From Pelomyxa schiedti (lineage: Eukaryota > Evosea > Pelobiontida > Pelomyxidae), in the NCBI GenBank assembly GCA_020536535.1, contig JAHLWZ010000939.1:1-40637 (forward strand): a DNA stretch of 40,637 nucleotides. The letters are read 5' to 3'. Shown piece by piece: positions 1 to 9,480 of this stretch. Below the pieces are notes generated by a model. The model saw nothing but the letters and a program-made list of their open reading frames with translations, had not been told where the DNA came from and made no database searches. Both the position numbers and the translations under genes were made by a program. Position 1 is the stretch's first letter. Each line of letters starts with the position of its first letter.

Positions 1-222
1 CATGGAACTCCTTGGATGTGATGCAGACCTGCCTTTTCCCTGCCACCGTGGCCGAAATCACGAATAACTTGTCTGGGTTGCAAGGAGACATTGCCACCAT
101 GCAAGGAGACATCACCACCATGCAAAGAGACATCGCCACCATTCACAAGGACTTTACCAAGCAGGAGGATCTGCTCCGACAAATACTCGAACGTTTGCCC
201 CCACCACAAACACCATGACCCA
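1..222 (+). repeat. Left terminal copy of a dispersed coiled-coil gene family (partial CDS, 3' part)
   Basis: The reading frame is open from the window edge to a TGA at 216-218, so the gene probably begins outside. The first Met inside is at 12. The peptide has a conserved leader (LFPATVAEITNNLSGLQ), then three 7-residue units of the GDIATMQ type encoded by 21-bp tandem repeats, then a short charged helix ending in LPPPQTP. The heptad pattern, with hydrophobic residues at regular spacing, predicts a coiled coil. The same sequence, inverted and nearly identical through the leader and past the stop codon, ends the window at 40317-40637. The two copies diverge just after the stop. No function is recognised. 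Confidence 0.6.
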
Positions 223-305
223 AAACTGAGAACAAGACTCAGATTCAGCACCACGAATTTTTTTAGTGTACCAAAGTTCCATAACATCAGGAAACAGACA
301 ACAAC

Positions 306-3300
306 TTACACCATCTGCCTGAAGCTGCCACCCACCTCTCGGAGTGCGGCTGAGATTTGCCCCAGGGAGGCGTATCTGACGGTATCTAGCAGGACTTCAA
401 AAACGTTGGCGCCAGATGACGCGGCGGTCCTCAGGTGCGCGAGCCACGCGGGCGCCACCGTCGAATTCCTGGCTCGGAAAGCATTGGTGCGCGCGATCTG
501 CTTGTCCCAGTCGGTCTGTTCTGGCCTGACGACGTGCAGCCCAGTTCCGGCTGAGGCATCTGTGCCCCCGCCAAAGTCAGACAGCGTCGCCGAGTCCAGC
601 ACGCACACGTTTCGGCCGATTATGGGACGCTTCCCTCTGAGAGTGAGGAGGGGGAGGAATGTGAGGAAAGTGAACTGAATTTGGAATAGGAAATGAAAAG
701 GAAAAGGGATAGGGATTGGAATTCACCTGGAAATGTCATATTCGTATTGGCAGGATGCCGTGGCGATGCAATTTCTGTGGTATCCGAGCTCGGTGGCGGG
801 CCCAACTCCGCCCTCTTGGTCTATGGCCTCGAGTTCCTTGATTGATTTGTTACATTATTGACTGTTTTGATTGCGTGTGTGGTTACCTTGAGGATTTGCT
901 CCTGAAGCCCTTTTCTGATTGTACGGTGTGCATAAGAACCACTGAAAAGGTTCTCTGCTCTTAGAAGCTCAGCCTAACTGATTTAGAAAAAAATACATAA
1001 TAACTTGCATTTTCCTCCTACCTCAACAGTCAGGAAGTTGGGAATCATTGTGGCCTGTCTCACATATTTAGCAGATGGAGTTGTAAGAGGTTCATCAGCA
1101 GAATCCACATGAAGAGAATTGGTGTTATTCATTAGAGCTGAGAAGAAGTAATTAAAGACTGGGATTCCTTAAGAACTAACTTACCCATTAAGGCGTGGAA
1201 CGTCTGCCTAACAGGGTTGAGGGATTCCCATTCTGTAAAACTATATAAGACAGAAAAATAAAATAAGGAAGACCTGTACCTGGAATTTGCAGTGCTCGGC
1301 CAGATGTCTGAGTGTGGTATTTAAACGCCTGTGACCTCTCATTACCGTGATAAATGTCACGCAGAGCAACTGCCCATATTTTTCGGCAAACAGGGCCCGA
1401 GACAAGCCACTCCAGTTCATGTGAATTACGAAGGAAAAAGGAGAAATTAGGGGCAACATCATTAACCCCCATTCCCCTGCCAAGGAAATTCTCCAAATAT
1501 GTGAATCCATTGCTTAAGGAGTAGGCCAGTTCCTGCCACTTCTTAGTGGAGAGTTCAGTTGCTATTAATCGAACCTGAACAGGCGTTGCTCCAGCTTCTC
1601 CTATATGATAACCAGAAATGGAAATGCTGTAAAACTTTTGTACATGCTTTTTGATGAAAAATTCTTGTACATCTCCCATCAACTTGACGGCGAAATCTTC
1701 CTGTTGTGGTATTACTATAACACGGTTGTATGCTTAGTTGTACCTGGAAAATGCATTCATTTTGGGCTTGCATTTCTTTCAATATATCGGCTTGAATTGT
1801 GCCTCTCAGCATGCAGTATGTGCAGTCTCTTATCTCTTGGACCTATTGATTAAGTTAACTTTAGTTTCATACGAAATTCAAGTGTACCTTACTGCAGAGC
1901 AAGCCATATTCTGGGTGAATATCAGTCGCTCTGAGTGAACCTGGGCCTGGAAGTGTTGGATCTACCACAGAAACTTCTTCTGGATGTTGCTTTTTGTATT
2001 TCTCGATCATGTAATCGCATGCAGTATTGAAATACATGGCCAGTATAATAGCAGCAGGTCCATTGATTGTCATTGACTGTGTATTGATTATTACAGGAAT
2101 TGGAAGGAAATCTGATACTGTAGAAATTTTTTCGAAGTCAAACCCTGAATACAAAATCTTCATGTCATCTAGGGTACTGAGGGAATCTGAGATTCGAAAT
2201 TACTGTCTCTTGCTAACAAACCTGATGGAGACTCCTCCCTCTCCGATTTTACCAATGGACCCTGCATCCGTATCACAGTCATCTCCATACAGGGTAATTC
2301 CATCAAAAGCTGTACTGAGGCGTGGGCAAGGCACTCCCTGGCTTAGGAAATGGAATCGCTCATTTGTATGCTCTGTGATTGATGTCATAAAAACAACAAC
2401 CATTAAAATAAGGAAGCTCACCAGCAAGCCTCAATCCCGCGAACTGCCTAGTAGTTTGAAGAGCACTCTCTTGTCGTAGAGGGAATACACCATTGATATA
2501 AGGGAAGCAACCAGGAAGACCCTAGTAGATGTGGATGTAAGAAAAGGTCAAATAGCACACAAGCAAGAGGGGAACCTCTTCTAAAAGGAACTGAAGCATT
2601 CCTGCTGTATCGTCTCGATCGGGGATTGCAATCTAAGGCACATCATTTTTGATTCTTAATTGGGAGAACTACTTTTGGGATTTTCAAGCCATTGAAGCTA
2701 GTATAGTACAAAGTTTTGTTACATGTTATCTTCTCCCAGGTCTGTTCCCAGCCTGCCATTAACTAAAGGGAAAAAAGAGCTCAATACGTGTTGACACTAA
2801 GTACAGGGAAATACCTGTTGACAATAGGAATCACATGCAGCAAGGCCTGAAGTTCGACACAATTTAACCTGGTTGGCGGTGTACGTGTCATATTTCCGAA
2901 CTGCATCTACTACTAGCCCCAGATAAGAGCGTCTCGAGTGGGGAACCAGAGAGGTGAACTTGTGTATATTAAAATCTTTAAGGGATCTCTTCCAGTGCAT
3001 ACCTTGAGGGTTGAAAATGGATCCACGCCAGTGAATTTATATATTGTCTCAAAGGATAACCTCTTACACATCCAAGTGTACATATCCACAGTAGCGGGGT
3101 TGTTGGCCAGTTTGGTCACAGTGGGGAAGAGCTGAAAACTTTCATTACCGAAGGCAGTTTGTCTTGGAAAACGAACTTTTTGGTTTGGATTGCAGACTGA
3201 GGCATGAGCAAGAAGAACTTGCAACTGATCACACAAGGCCTTGGATCCCTCTCTGTCTATTTTGTTCAGAATTATGGCATCGGCTTCAAGAAGCAATTGG

Positions 3301-4799
3301 TCCTTCTCCAGCTGGAAATCGCGAGGTATGTTATTATACTGTATTCTCAAGAAAACGTTCATTACTTGAATGTGGACACTTCCAAACTCTTTGGTTTTCA
3401 CATAGAAGAGAAGGTCTGGCTTGTAAGGTGCAAAGTCCAAACCAACTTGACCTGCAAAGCATAAGTGAGAGAGAAATACTTCTCACTTTCTTACCAGTGC
3501 CTGGAGTTTCAAATATTACAAGGTCAAAATAACCAGCACGAAGAATACTCAACATCTTGGAAAGAGATGGGGGGAAGTTGCCATATACAATTCGGGTTGC
3601 CACACTCCTCATGAACACATTTGGCTTGTAAATATTGGTCATTCTTATCCTATCTCCTGCGTGAATGTAAGTTTCGATATGGGCATTATCCCAGAACTTC
3701 TATACACATACCAAGAAGGGCCGAGATATTTCCACCCCGATTGGTGGTAGGGTCAATGGAGAGAATCGCTAAGTTCCTCCTTGTACCACTGGGTTGATCT
3801 TGGCTGAACAGTCCAGCAATTTCATCTGTCAAGGTGCTCTTTCCAGCCCCTCCATCTCCTATTCACCGTTATCAACACGGCGGTACATATGAAGTAGAAT
3901 ACCAGTAACAGCGATCAATTTTCCTTGCTTATTGTAGGACTTCGCTGCGGCTAAGTACGCGGACATAAGTGACTCACATTTTAAACCTCGTGGCGTAGAA
4001 GCTCCTCCATTCGCTTCTAGCCAGCAGGATTCTTCAGCAGCATTCAACTGTGTAATATTATTCCGGCAAACGAAGTTATTACTTGCTCACAATTAGACCC
4101 AGTGCCCACTTGGCACCACTTATTGCAGCTGATACAATCTCTGTTTCACTACGAGATTCATCACAGTTTTCTACACAACGAAGAATCACATCTTTTGCTA
4201 GATTTTCCAAGGTCCTGAAGACAATTACTTACTAGCATTTAAAAGCAATAAATACCATTTTTGGCCATACACATGAGCTCCAGCCTTTTCAATCAACTCT
4301 TCATCAGCCGGAAGTATGGTTCCACCCCCACCCCCAACCTTAACAGGAAAAAAGTTGACATTGCCTTGTGGGCTACAAATAGTCACGATACACAAAACTC
4401 ACCACTACAGAGTTTCCTCCCGCTTCTTTGATGTTCCGCACTAGTGCCGGAAAGAAATGGTTATGTCCTCCATTGTAACTACTCACAGCCACACAATCGC
4501 AGCCCTCCTCAACAGCAGCTTGTACCAGTTCACAAACCTAAGAGTGAGGTTAAGTACACACAACAAAATCAAATAGATACTAAAACAAACAACAATTTCT
4601 GTCTCACCTTTCTGTTGAACCCCACATAGATCAATTCCGTCGACGCGGCGACATTCGGAGTCTCTCTGAGCGCCCGATTTACTGCGTGTATCGAGGCATC
4701 GTGGCCGTCGTAAGCCGCGCACCCTGTGATTATTCGAACGGGCCTGTGGGGGACTGGTTTTTCAACTGCAGTGGCGGCTGTATTGCTTGTTTCTGTCAT
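306..4799 (-). CDS. icmF: IcmF-type fused isobutyryl-CoA mutase (B12 domain, G-protein chaperone, mutase), multi-exon
   Basis: IcmF interconverts isobutyryl-CoA and n-butyryl-CoA using adenosylcobalamin, with its G3E/MeaB-like GTPase chaperone fused in. The whole family order is readable across about a dozen short introns. An N-terminal B12-binding domain with a DGHDAS motif lies near 4710. A GTPase with Walker A GDGGAGKST lies near 3860, followed by DRIRMTNIY and MRSVATR. The mutase domain shows LSTAFDGITLYGDD (about 2300), SMTINGPAAIILAMY (about 2070), GTIQADILKE (1800) and SISGYHIGEAGA (1620). The C-terminus has the family's SLGQISAALREVGG and ends in TAA at 306. Gln (codon 1762-1764, in AQNECIF) replaces the Arg that methylmalonyl-CoA mutases use to hold the carboxylate, favouring isobutyryl-CoA. 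The first ATG in frame is at 4799; an upstream GTG extension is less likely. There is no clear organelle-targeting peptide. The family is known mainly from bacteria. Confidence 0.9.
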
Positions 4800-5267
4800 T
4801 TCTAACAGTCTGTGTATGGTTTTTGTCTTCACTTTGGTTTTTTTTCTTGGTAGCTTCTCGCGTTTAAAAGGTGCTTTTTTGTTTTCCCGTTATTTTGCCT
4901 TGGACGTATCTTTGGGATTCCGCGACGGTGCTTTTTTTTGTCCACGGTGACTTGACATTTCATTTCCAAAACCTGTGGATATAATCCTGTTGCCTAATTC
5001 TTTTCCGAGGAACAAATGCACGTTTTTTTTCTGGTTGTTGTACAGTACGACCAGAAGAAAAAAAGGAAAAAAAAGAAAAAAGAAATGTATTTGCTGTGTG
5101 CAGGGTATTCATAGGATGAAGAAGCATGAGGTTGAGCAGGAAGCTACTTGTAGCCGGAATAGTTAAAGTCCGCCCGATTTGACTAGAGAGCAAATCCGGC
5201 AGAGCTTTTAGTATTCCGTAGACCCTGGATAAACTGCACAGCAAAGATAGCACCACACAAGCCGATA
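4800..5267. other. Intergenic, eIF1A 3' flank and icmF 5' flank
   Basis: These 468 bp lie between the eIF1A stop and the icmF ATG, both on the minus strand. They contain homopurine/T-rich tracts (about 5050-5085 and 4840-4940) but no open frame with recognisable protein. Short open frames on both strands are lysine- or phenylalanine-rich products of these tracts. The icmF promoter should lie in the lower half; I see no clear TATA box. Confidence 0.5.
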
Positions 5268-5938
5268 TTAGATATCGTCAAGTGTGTAAGTAGTTTTCTT
5301 CTCAGGGACCTTTGCAGACGCTGCAGCGGCTGCAGGAGCAGCAGCGGGCGTCGCAACTGGCCTCCCAAGAAACGAGGGATCTATTCCGAAGTGTAAGATT
5401 GAGTACGGTTAGGTTTAGTTGGAAACCTGGATCCTCCTGAAACTCGACGTGGAGTTCGTCATTGTCTCCCTCCTCGTCAACTCCCCCAGTCTCATTGATC
5501 TTAGCATTCTCTGGCAACTCACCAAAAGCCTGGTACAAGGTCAAAGAACGAATTCTTGTAAGAACATCGCACCTTTAGCATCCTAGCCTCCTCCGAGTTA
5601 TACTTGAGAATAACATCGGCCTTGCCATCCTGATAGTCCCTGAGGCCCAAAAGCACAATGTCTCCTTGATTCACCCAGACCTTCTTACGCAATTTGCCGC
5701 GAATATGGCACATTCTCTTAGACCCATCAAAGCAAGCAGCTTCGAGACGACCATTCCCTAGCATCCTAGTAACTTGCGCGTACTCTAACGTTACCCACGT
5801 TAAAAAAAAAAAATGCGGTAAATTTAAAAAAACAGATAAACCTTGGCCATCCTCCTTAAACGTAAGTTCGCGTTTCACATCGCCTTCATTCTTTCCCCTC
5901 CTACGGTTCTTTCCTCCTTTTCCTTTGTTCTTCGGCAT
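5268..5938 (-). CDS. eIF1A: Translation initiation factor eIF1A, 4 exons
   Basis: eIF1A is an OB-fold protein that binds the 40S A site and promotes scanning and start-codon choice. The exons are 5842-5938, 5573-5784, 5427-5529 and 5268-5380. The introns are 57, 43 and 46 nt, all GT-AG, and the frame closes to 174 residues. The basic N-terminal tail [19 protein letters not shown] and the OB-fold core ([20 protein letters not shown], then [20 protein letters not shown]) are nearly canonical. The C-terminal tail carries [10 protein letters not shown], an acidic stretch, an Ala/Pro-rich linker and ends in TLDDI, like the usual acidic DDIDxI ending. The third intron is required: reading through it gives a Cys-rich tail unlike the family. 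It is divergently arranged with the secreted-protein gene at 6278. Confidence 0.95.
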
Positions 5939-6277
5939 CTTGGCGATCGCTGTTCCGGCTGTGTGAGCTTGGATTGGTTTACTGGTTTTCCCTTAAGAGC
6001 CTGGCAACTGTGAATTCTTTTGTCAGAAGATAAAAACACCCTCAGAATAGCGTGCTCCATTGCCACACGCCACACCGTGGAGTGGGGACGTGTGTTGTTT
6101 TTCATTTGAGCCTGGCTGTTTCCCTCCCATCTTGAATTCTTGTGAATTCAAGATCTGAAAAAGGCCTCAGAAAAGTTTTCTCCTTCGCAGTAAACAAAGA
6201 AGATGCGGGTGGACCTTTGGAGGACCGAACGAACAAAAAAAACAATCTAATTAAAAGGTGGTGAGGTGTTTTTCGCC
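5939..6277. promoter_or_regulatory. Divergent intergenic region, eIF1A and secreted-protein gene
   Basis: These 339 bp separate two divergent start codons, so both promoters should lie here. There is a perfect 11-bp inverted repeat with a 4-nt loop at 6129-6154. The stretch at 6220-6260 before the plus-strand ATG is A-rich, as expected for a leader. No coding frame is supported. Confidence 0.5.
6129..6154. repeat. Perfect 11-bp inverted repeat, 4-nt loop
   Basis: The left arm ATCTTGAATTC and right arm GAATTCAAGAT are exactly complementary around TTGT. The element sits in the shared upstream region of two divergent genes, so it could be a protein-binding dyad or an RNA hairpin in a 5' leader. 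The arms are AT-rich. Confidence 0.7.
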
Positions 6278-8009
6278 ATGTCGTCGACGAGTGGCCATGT
6301 TTTTGCGATTCTGTTGCTTTTCACTGTCAGTGCTGCCATTACAACAAGAAACCAAATTGTTTCTCGTGCAAACGGACTGGATCCAGTGTGTGACACAACA
6401 AGGGAGTGGAGAGATGAATTGTGGGACAAGGTGAAGTCAACCCTGGCGCAGCAGAAATACGAGGTCGTCGATGAAGGTACCTATTATTGGACTTATGAGG
6501 CTTCTTATGGGGGTAACACTCAGTCCATGTACGGAGTATGCAATACCCATAATTTGTTGCATTTGTCCTCTTGAACTAGTCTCAATAACAGTTCTCGCCC
6601 TCAGGTGTATTCCTTTCCTGAAAGAGGCCTCGGAAAGAATGGAACTGCCTGGATGCTTAAAGAGAATGAGGCTATTATTTTCATTGGATGCACTCCACCT
6701 GAAGCAAGGTCTTCCTTCACTTCCTCCTTCACAATCTTACTTCAGGTAGGTACTTCAGTTGGCAATCCTACACACTCACCACTCCTGGAACAACAGTTCT
6801 CACAGTATGTTCTGTGCAGTTAATTGTTGCCACTAACGGCCCTCAGTCATGGGATCCTTTGGGAGACAGCTTGAATCAACTTGTTTTGGACACAACTGGT
6901 GGCTCGTATCCTTTTTCCGCCACGATGGCAGTTATAACGACCGGAGATAGGTGAGAAAATACTTGACTTTCTTTAACTTCGGTTAATGACTGTAACAGGA
7001 ATACAGAATCAGCAATCCGCCAAGCTTTTGTTAAGAATGGATTCCCAAACGTGAATACGGACATTATGCCGGGTCAAGTTCTTTCATATGGCTTGATTCC
7101 ACCTGCTGACACATTTGAGATGATAAATAGGTTCATAACGACAAATAACTTTAAACGATTTAACAACCTTAGGGTGGCAGGGTTTTCTGATTCAGAAGAG
7201 GGCAACTACTATCTGCAAACTAAAGCTCCAGTTTATTTAGTTCGCCCGCCTAACGCCCAAGAAGTTATGCTTTATGGGATAGAACCTTCCAGACCAACGG
7301 CAACCGGCTTATATGGTAGATTACAAATCAAAATTGGGAAGTAATAAATAATTAATGCACTGCACCTCAGAGCAGGATCGCCTCACTGACAGCGTTGAGC
7401 AGCTGAAGTTGCAGGTTGAGGACTACTGGCTTACACAAGGATTTTCACTGAAGCATTATGAGTCTTTCTCAGCCTCGCAGCTCAACTGGACAGCCTGTGT
7501 ACTGGAGGATATCGTCTGTGCAGGTGCTTCTGCAGATGCCCTCTATGCCCACCCTCCATCTCTGCTTGCCAATCTCACATTTGGCCCTACCGATGATGAT
7601 TCCCAGTTCTTCATTGTACTTGGTGTATCTCACTACATTAGTGGCTGGGCAATGTACACCTCTCTGGCTGTTTATGATGATTCTCACACTGAGGTCGCGG
7701 GTGTTTTTGATACTGGGTACTATGGAAGTGCTGCTTTGTATGAGCCTCCATCCATCCCCTATGATGATCAGCTCTATGTGGAGAGAATATCCCGTGTTTG
7801 TGGATCCGAGGAAAATTTTTGCATTACTATTACCACTGATGTACGATAGCATGTTCTCATTTTTGGCTAATCATATTTACCTTCAGGAAATTCCAGAGGG
7901 AGAAGAATTCAGCATAACTGCTAGATCCTATTTAAATCCTACCAGTAAAACTGCACCAGATGCTGGGGAGATGATCCACCCACTCCTTATGCATTTTGTC
8001 AGATCCTGA
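6278..8009 (+). CDS. Unrecognised secreted or membrane-targeted protein, 7 exons
   Basis: I do not recognise this family. Proposed exons are 6278-6535, 6605-6708, 6750-6804, 6847-6950, 6999-7315, 7371-7840 and 7887-8009; the frame closes to about 476 residues. The N-terminus (HVFAILLLFTVSAAI) is a good signal peptide. The body has no later membrane span and is rich in Tyr, Trp, Thr and Gly, with a few N-x-S/T sequons and scattered Cys, so it is probably extracellular or lumenal. Notable segments are NGTAWMLKENEAIIFIG, SYPFSATMAVITTGDR and a region around 7600-7700 with HYISGWAMYTSLAVYDD. The 42-nt stretch 6805-6846 keeps the frame if retained, so its removal is inferred from GTATGT and CTCAG ends. 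The gene converges on the acetyltransferase gene, with 43 bp between stops. Confidence 0.75.
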
Positions 8010-8052
8010 CCAGAAAGTGGGGAAGAAAAGAATCAAAAAAAAAGAGTTGCTA

Positions 8053-9357
8053 TCAGAAATTCAAAATCATTTTCCATGCATCCTTGCATTTTTTACGGGT
8101 TTCAGCATAGTACCCTGGGCATTTCTTGAGGTTAACAAATCCCAGGGAAGAATACAACGAGTAAGCCACAGAATTGAGAGCATTCACATGTAGTGTCATG
8201 CACTGGGCTCCTGCTGCCCTGGCGTCTTCAATTGCACCCTTTAGTAGAACTGGTCCGAGGCCTCTCTTTCGATAAAGGCTGTGCACAGCCAGGCACACTG
8301 CATAAATTTCAGCACCACCTTTCTTGCGCTCACACATGAGATATGCAACAGCAATTCCATTGAAGTCTGCGACGTTGGCCCAGGTGTTGGAGCTGCGAAA
8401 TGAGAAATGTTAAGTTCCCAATAGACAGGATAGGAGAATAACTAACTTGGACAGTAGCTCAGTGATGAGCTCTGGACCATATGGATCCTCAAATGCACTG
8501 CTCTCAATTGCTAAAATCTCCGGCATATCCGCCCAGTTAAATGGTCTTATAGTTATAAAAGATGCATCTGAAAAACCCCAGTGAGGAACAAATTCCATTC
8601 ACATAACATCAAGATAAACAAAAAAAGGAAAAAAAAACCGAAAATGAGGGGAAAAGTTCTTACCAAATTCCAGACCAGTCAAGCGCCTTTGAGCATCAGT
8701 AGGAGGAATCCCCCTCTCAGGAGCACATGCCGAAACACCGGAGTAAAAAGTCTCAACCCTGGGCCACGGAGCAGATGGCTTCCCATAAGGGCAAAACATC
8801 ATCACGTGGTCCCAGGGGTGCTCGTGCTCGGCACCAATAGTTGAATCGCAGCACCCGGCGCACAGCACGAATTCGTGCGGGCAAATCACGCAGCAGTAGC
8901 AGGGCTGGCCGGGCCCAATTGGGCCAGAGCACTGGGAGCACGGGAACCCAGATACTTGGTCGACGGTGTAGTCGAATTTGTAGTGGCCGAGCTTGTTTTT
9001 GTGGAGTGGGATATCCAGCCTCAGAATGCAGTGTGCCTCAGAGGCGTGGACAGGGCTCGAAATGAAACACTCACAGCACAAGTCAAAGTCTGCGTTATGG
9101 GTTGGCAACGCGTCAGTGTAAGTAATCTTTAATCCACCCCATAAGTCCCCTCAGTGGGTGGTTTTGGGGTTTGCTTAAGTTGCCTGCCACACACCGTCGC
9201 ATGAGGCGCTGACGCATTTGTAACGAGGGCCCCCTGCGCACAGGCACTTGCATCTGTCGCACCACGCGGGGTGCACCACCGTCCCATGAGTCTCGTTTGT
9301 GGGCGCCAGCACTTCCTCGCAGTACCGCGGGAGCTGCTTCTTCTTCAGGCTCATCAT
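8053..9357 (-). CDS. ZZ-zinc-finger / GNAT N-acetyltransferase fusion
   Basis: GNAT enzymes transfer acetyl from acetyl-CoA to amines or protein N-termini. The C-terminal half has a full GNAT fold: FITIRPFNWADMPEILAIE at the start, then EIYAVCLAVHSLYRKRGLGP, where RKRGLG is the acetyl-CoA-binding RxxGxG/A loop, then LHVNALNSVAYSLYSSLGF. This resembles RimI/NAA10-NAA50 catalytic subunits. The N-terminal half has two ZZ-like Cys/His clusters: CDRCKCLCAGGPRYKC joined by an intron to DFDLCCECF, and a second with CSQC, CVIC, CAGCC and HEHPWDHVMMF. Four exons are proposed, with introns at 9090-9194 and about 8576-8664 and 8402-8448. The first intron (about 105 nt) is long for this genome and its 5' site is the least certain. 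ATGs at 9357 and 9354 are equivalent. The likely role is targeted protein acetylation, with the ZZ part binding a partner or a histone/N-degron peptide. Confidence 0.85.
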
Positions 9358-9480
9358 TTTTATTGGTTATTTTCTTTACTGGAAACAGTGACGTTTCGTG
9401 AGGCACTAGGGGAAGCCTTTTTTTTTTAATTGTTTAGTACAAAGCACAGAAGTGAGGGGGTGTTTGTGGTTTTTGTTGGT

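Noticed and set aside
91-678. A 195-residue plus-strand open frame at the left end
   Set aside because: It runs through the coiled-coil repeat out of frame and then antisense to the last icmF exon, which has the family C-terminus.
4960-5256. Minus-strand 98-residue hydrophobic frame after eIF1A
   Set aside because: It lies in the 3' flank, is rich in Phe/Ser from poly-pyrimidine DNA and matches nothing; there is no splice link to either neighbour.
5306-5437. Plus-strand peptide with [17 protein letters not shown], looking like a coiled coil
   Set aside because: The minus strand here encodes the Ala/Pro linker and TLDDI end of eIF1A in a closed frame, so the Gln-rich peptide is antisense.
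6805-6819. A possible 15-nt intron (GTATGTTCTGTGCAG)
   Set aside because: It is a multiple of three without a stop, and a 42-nt GT-AG intron from the same donor fits local intron sizes better. The sequence alone cannot prove a 15-nt intron.
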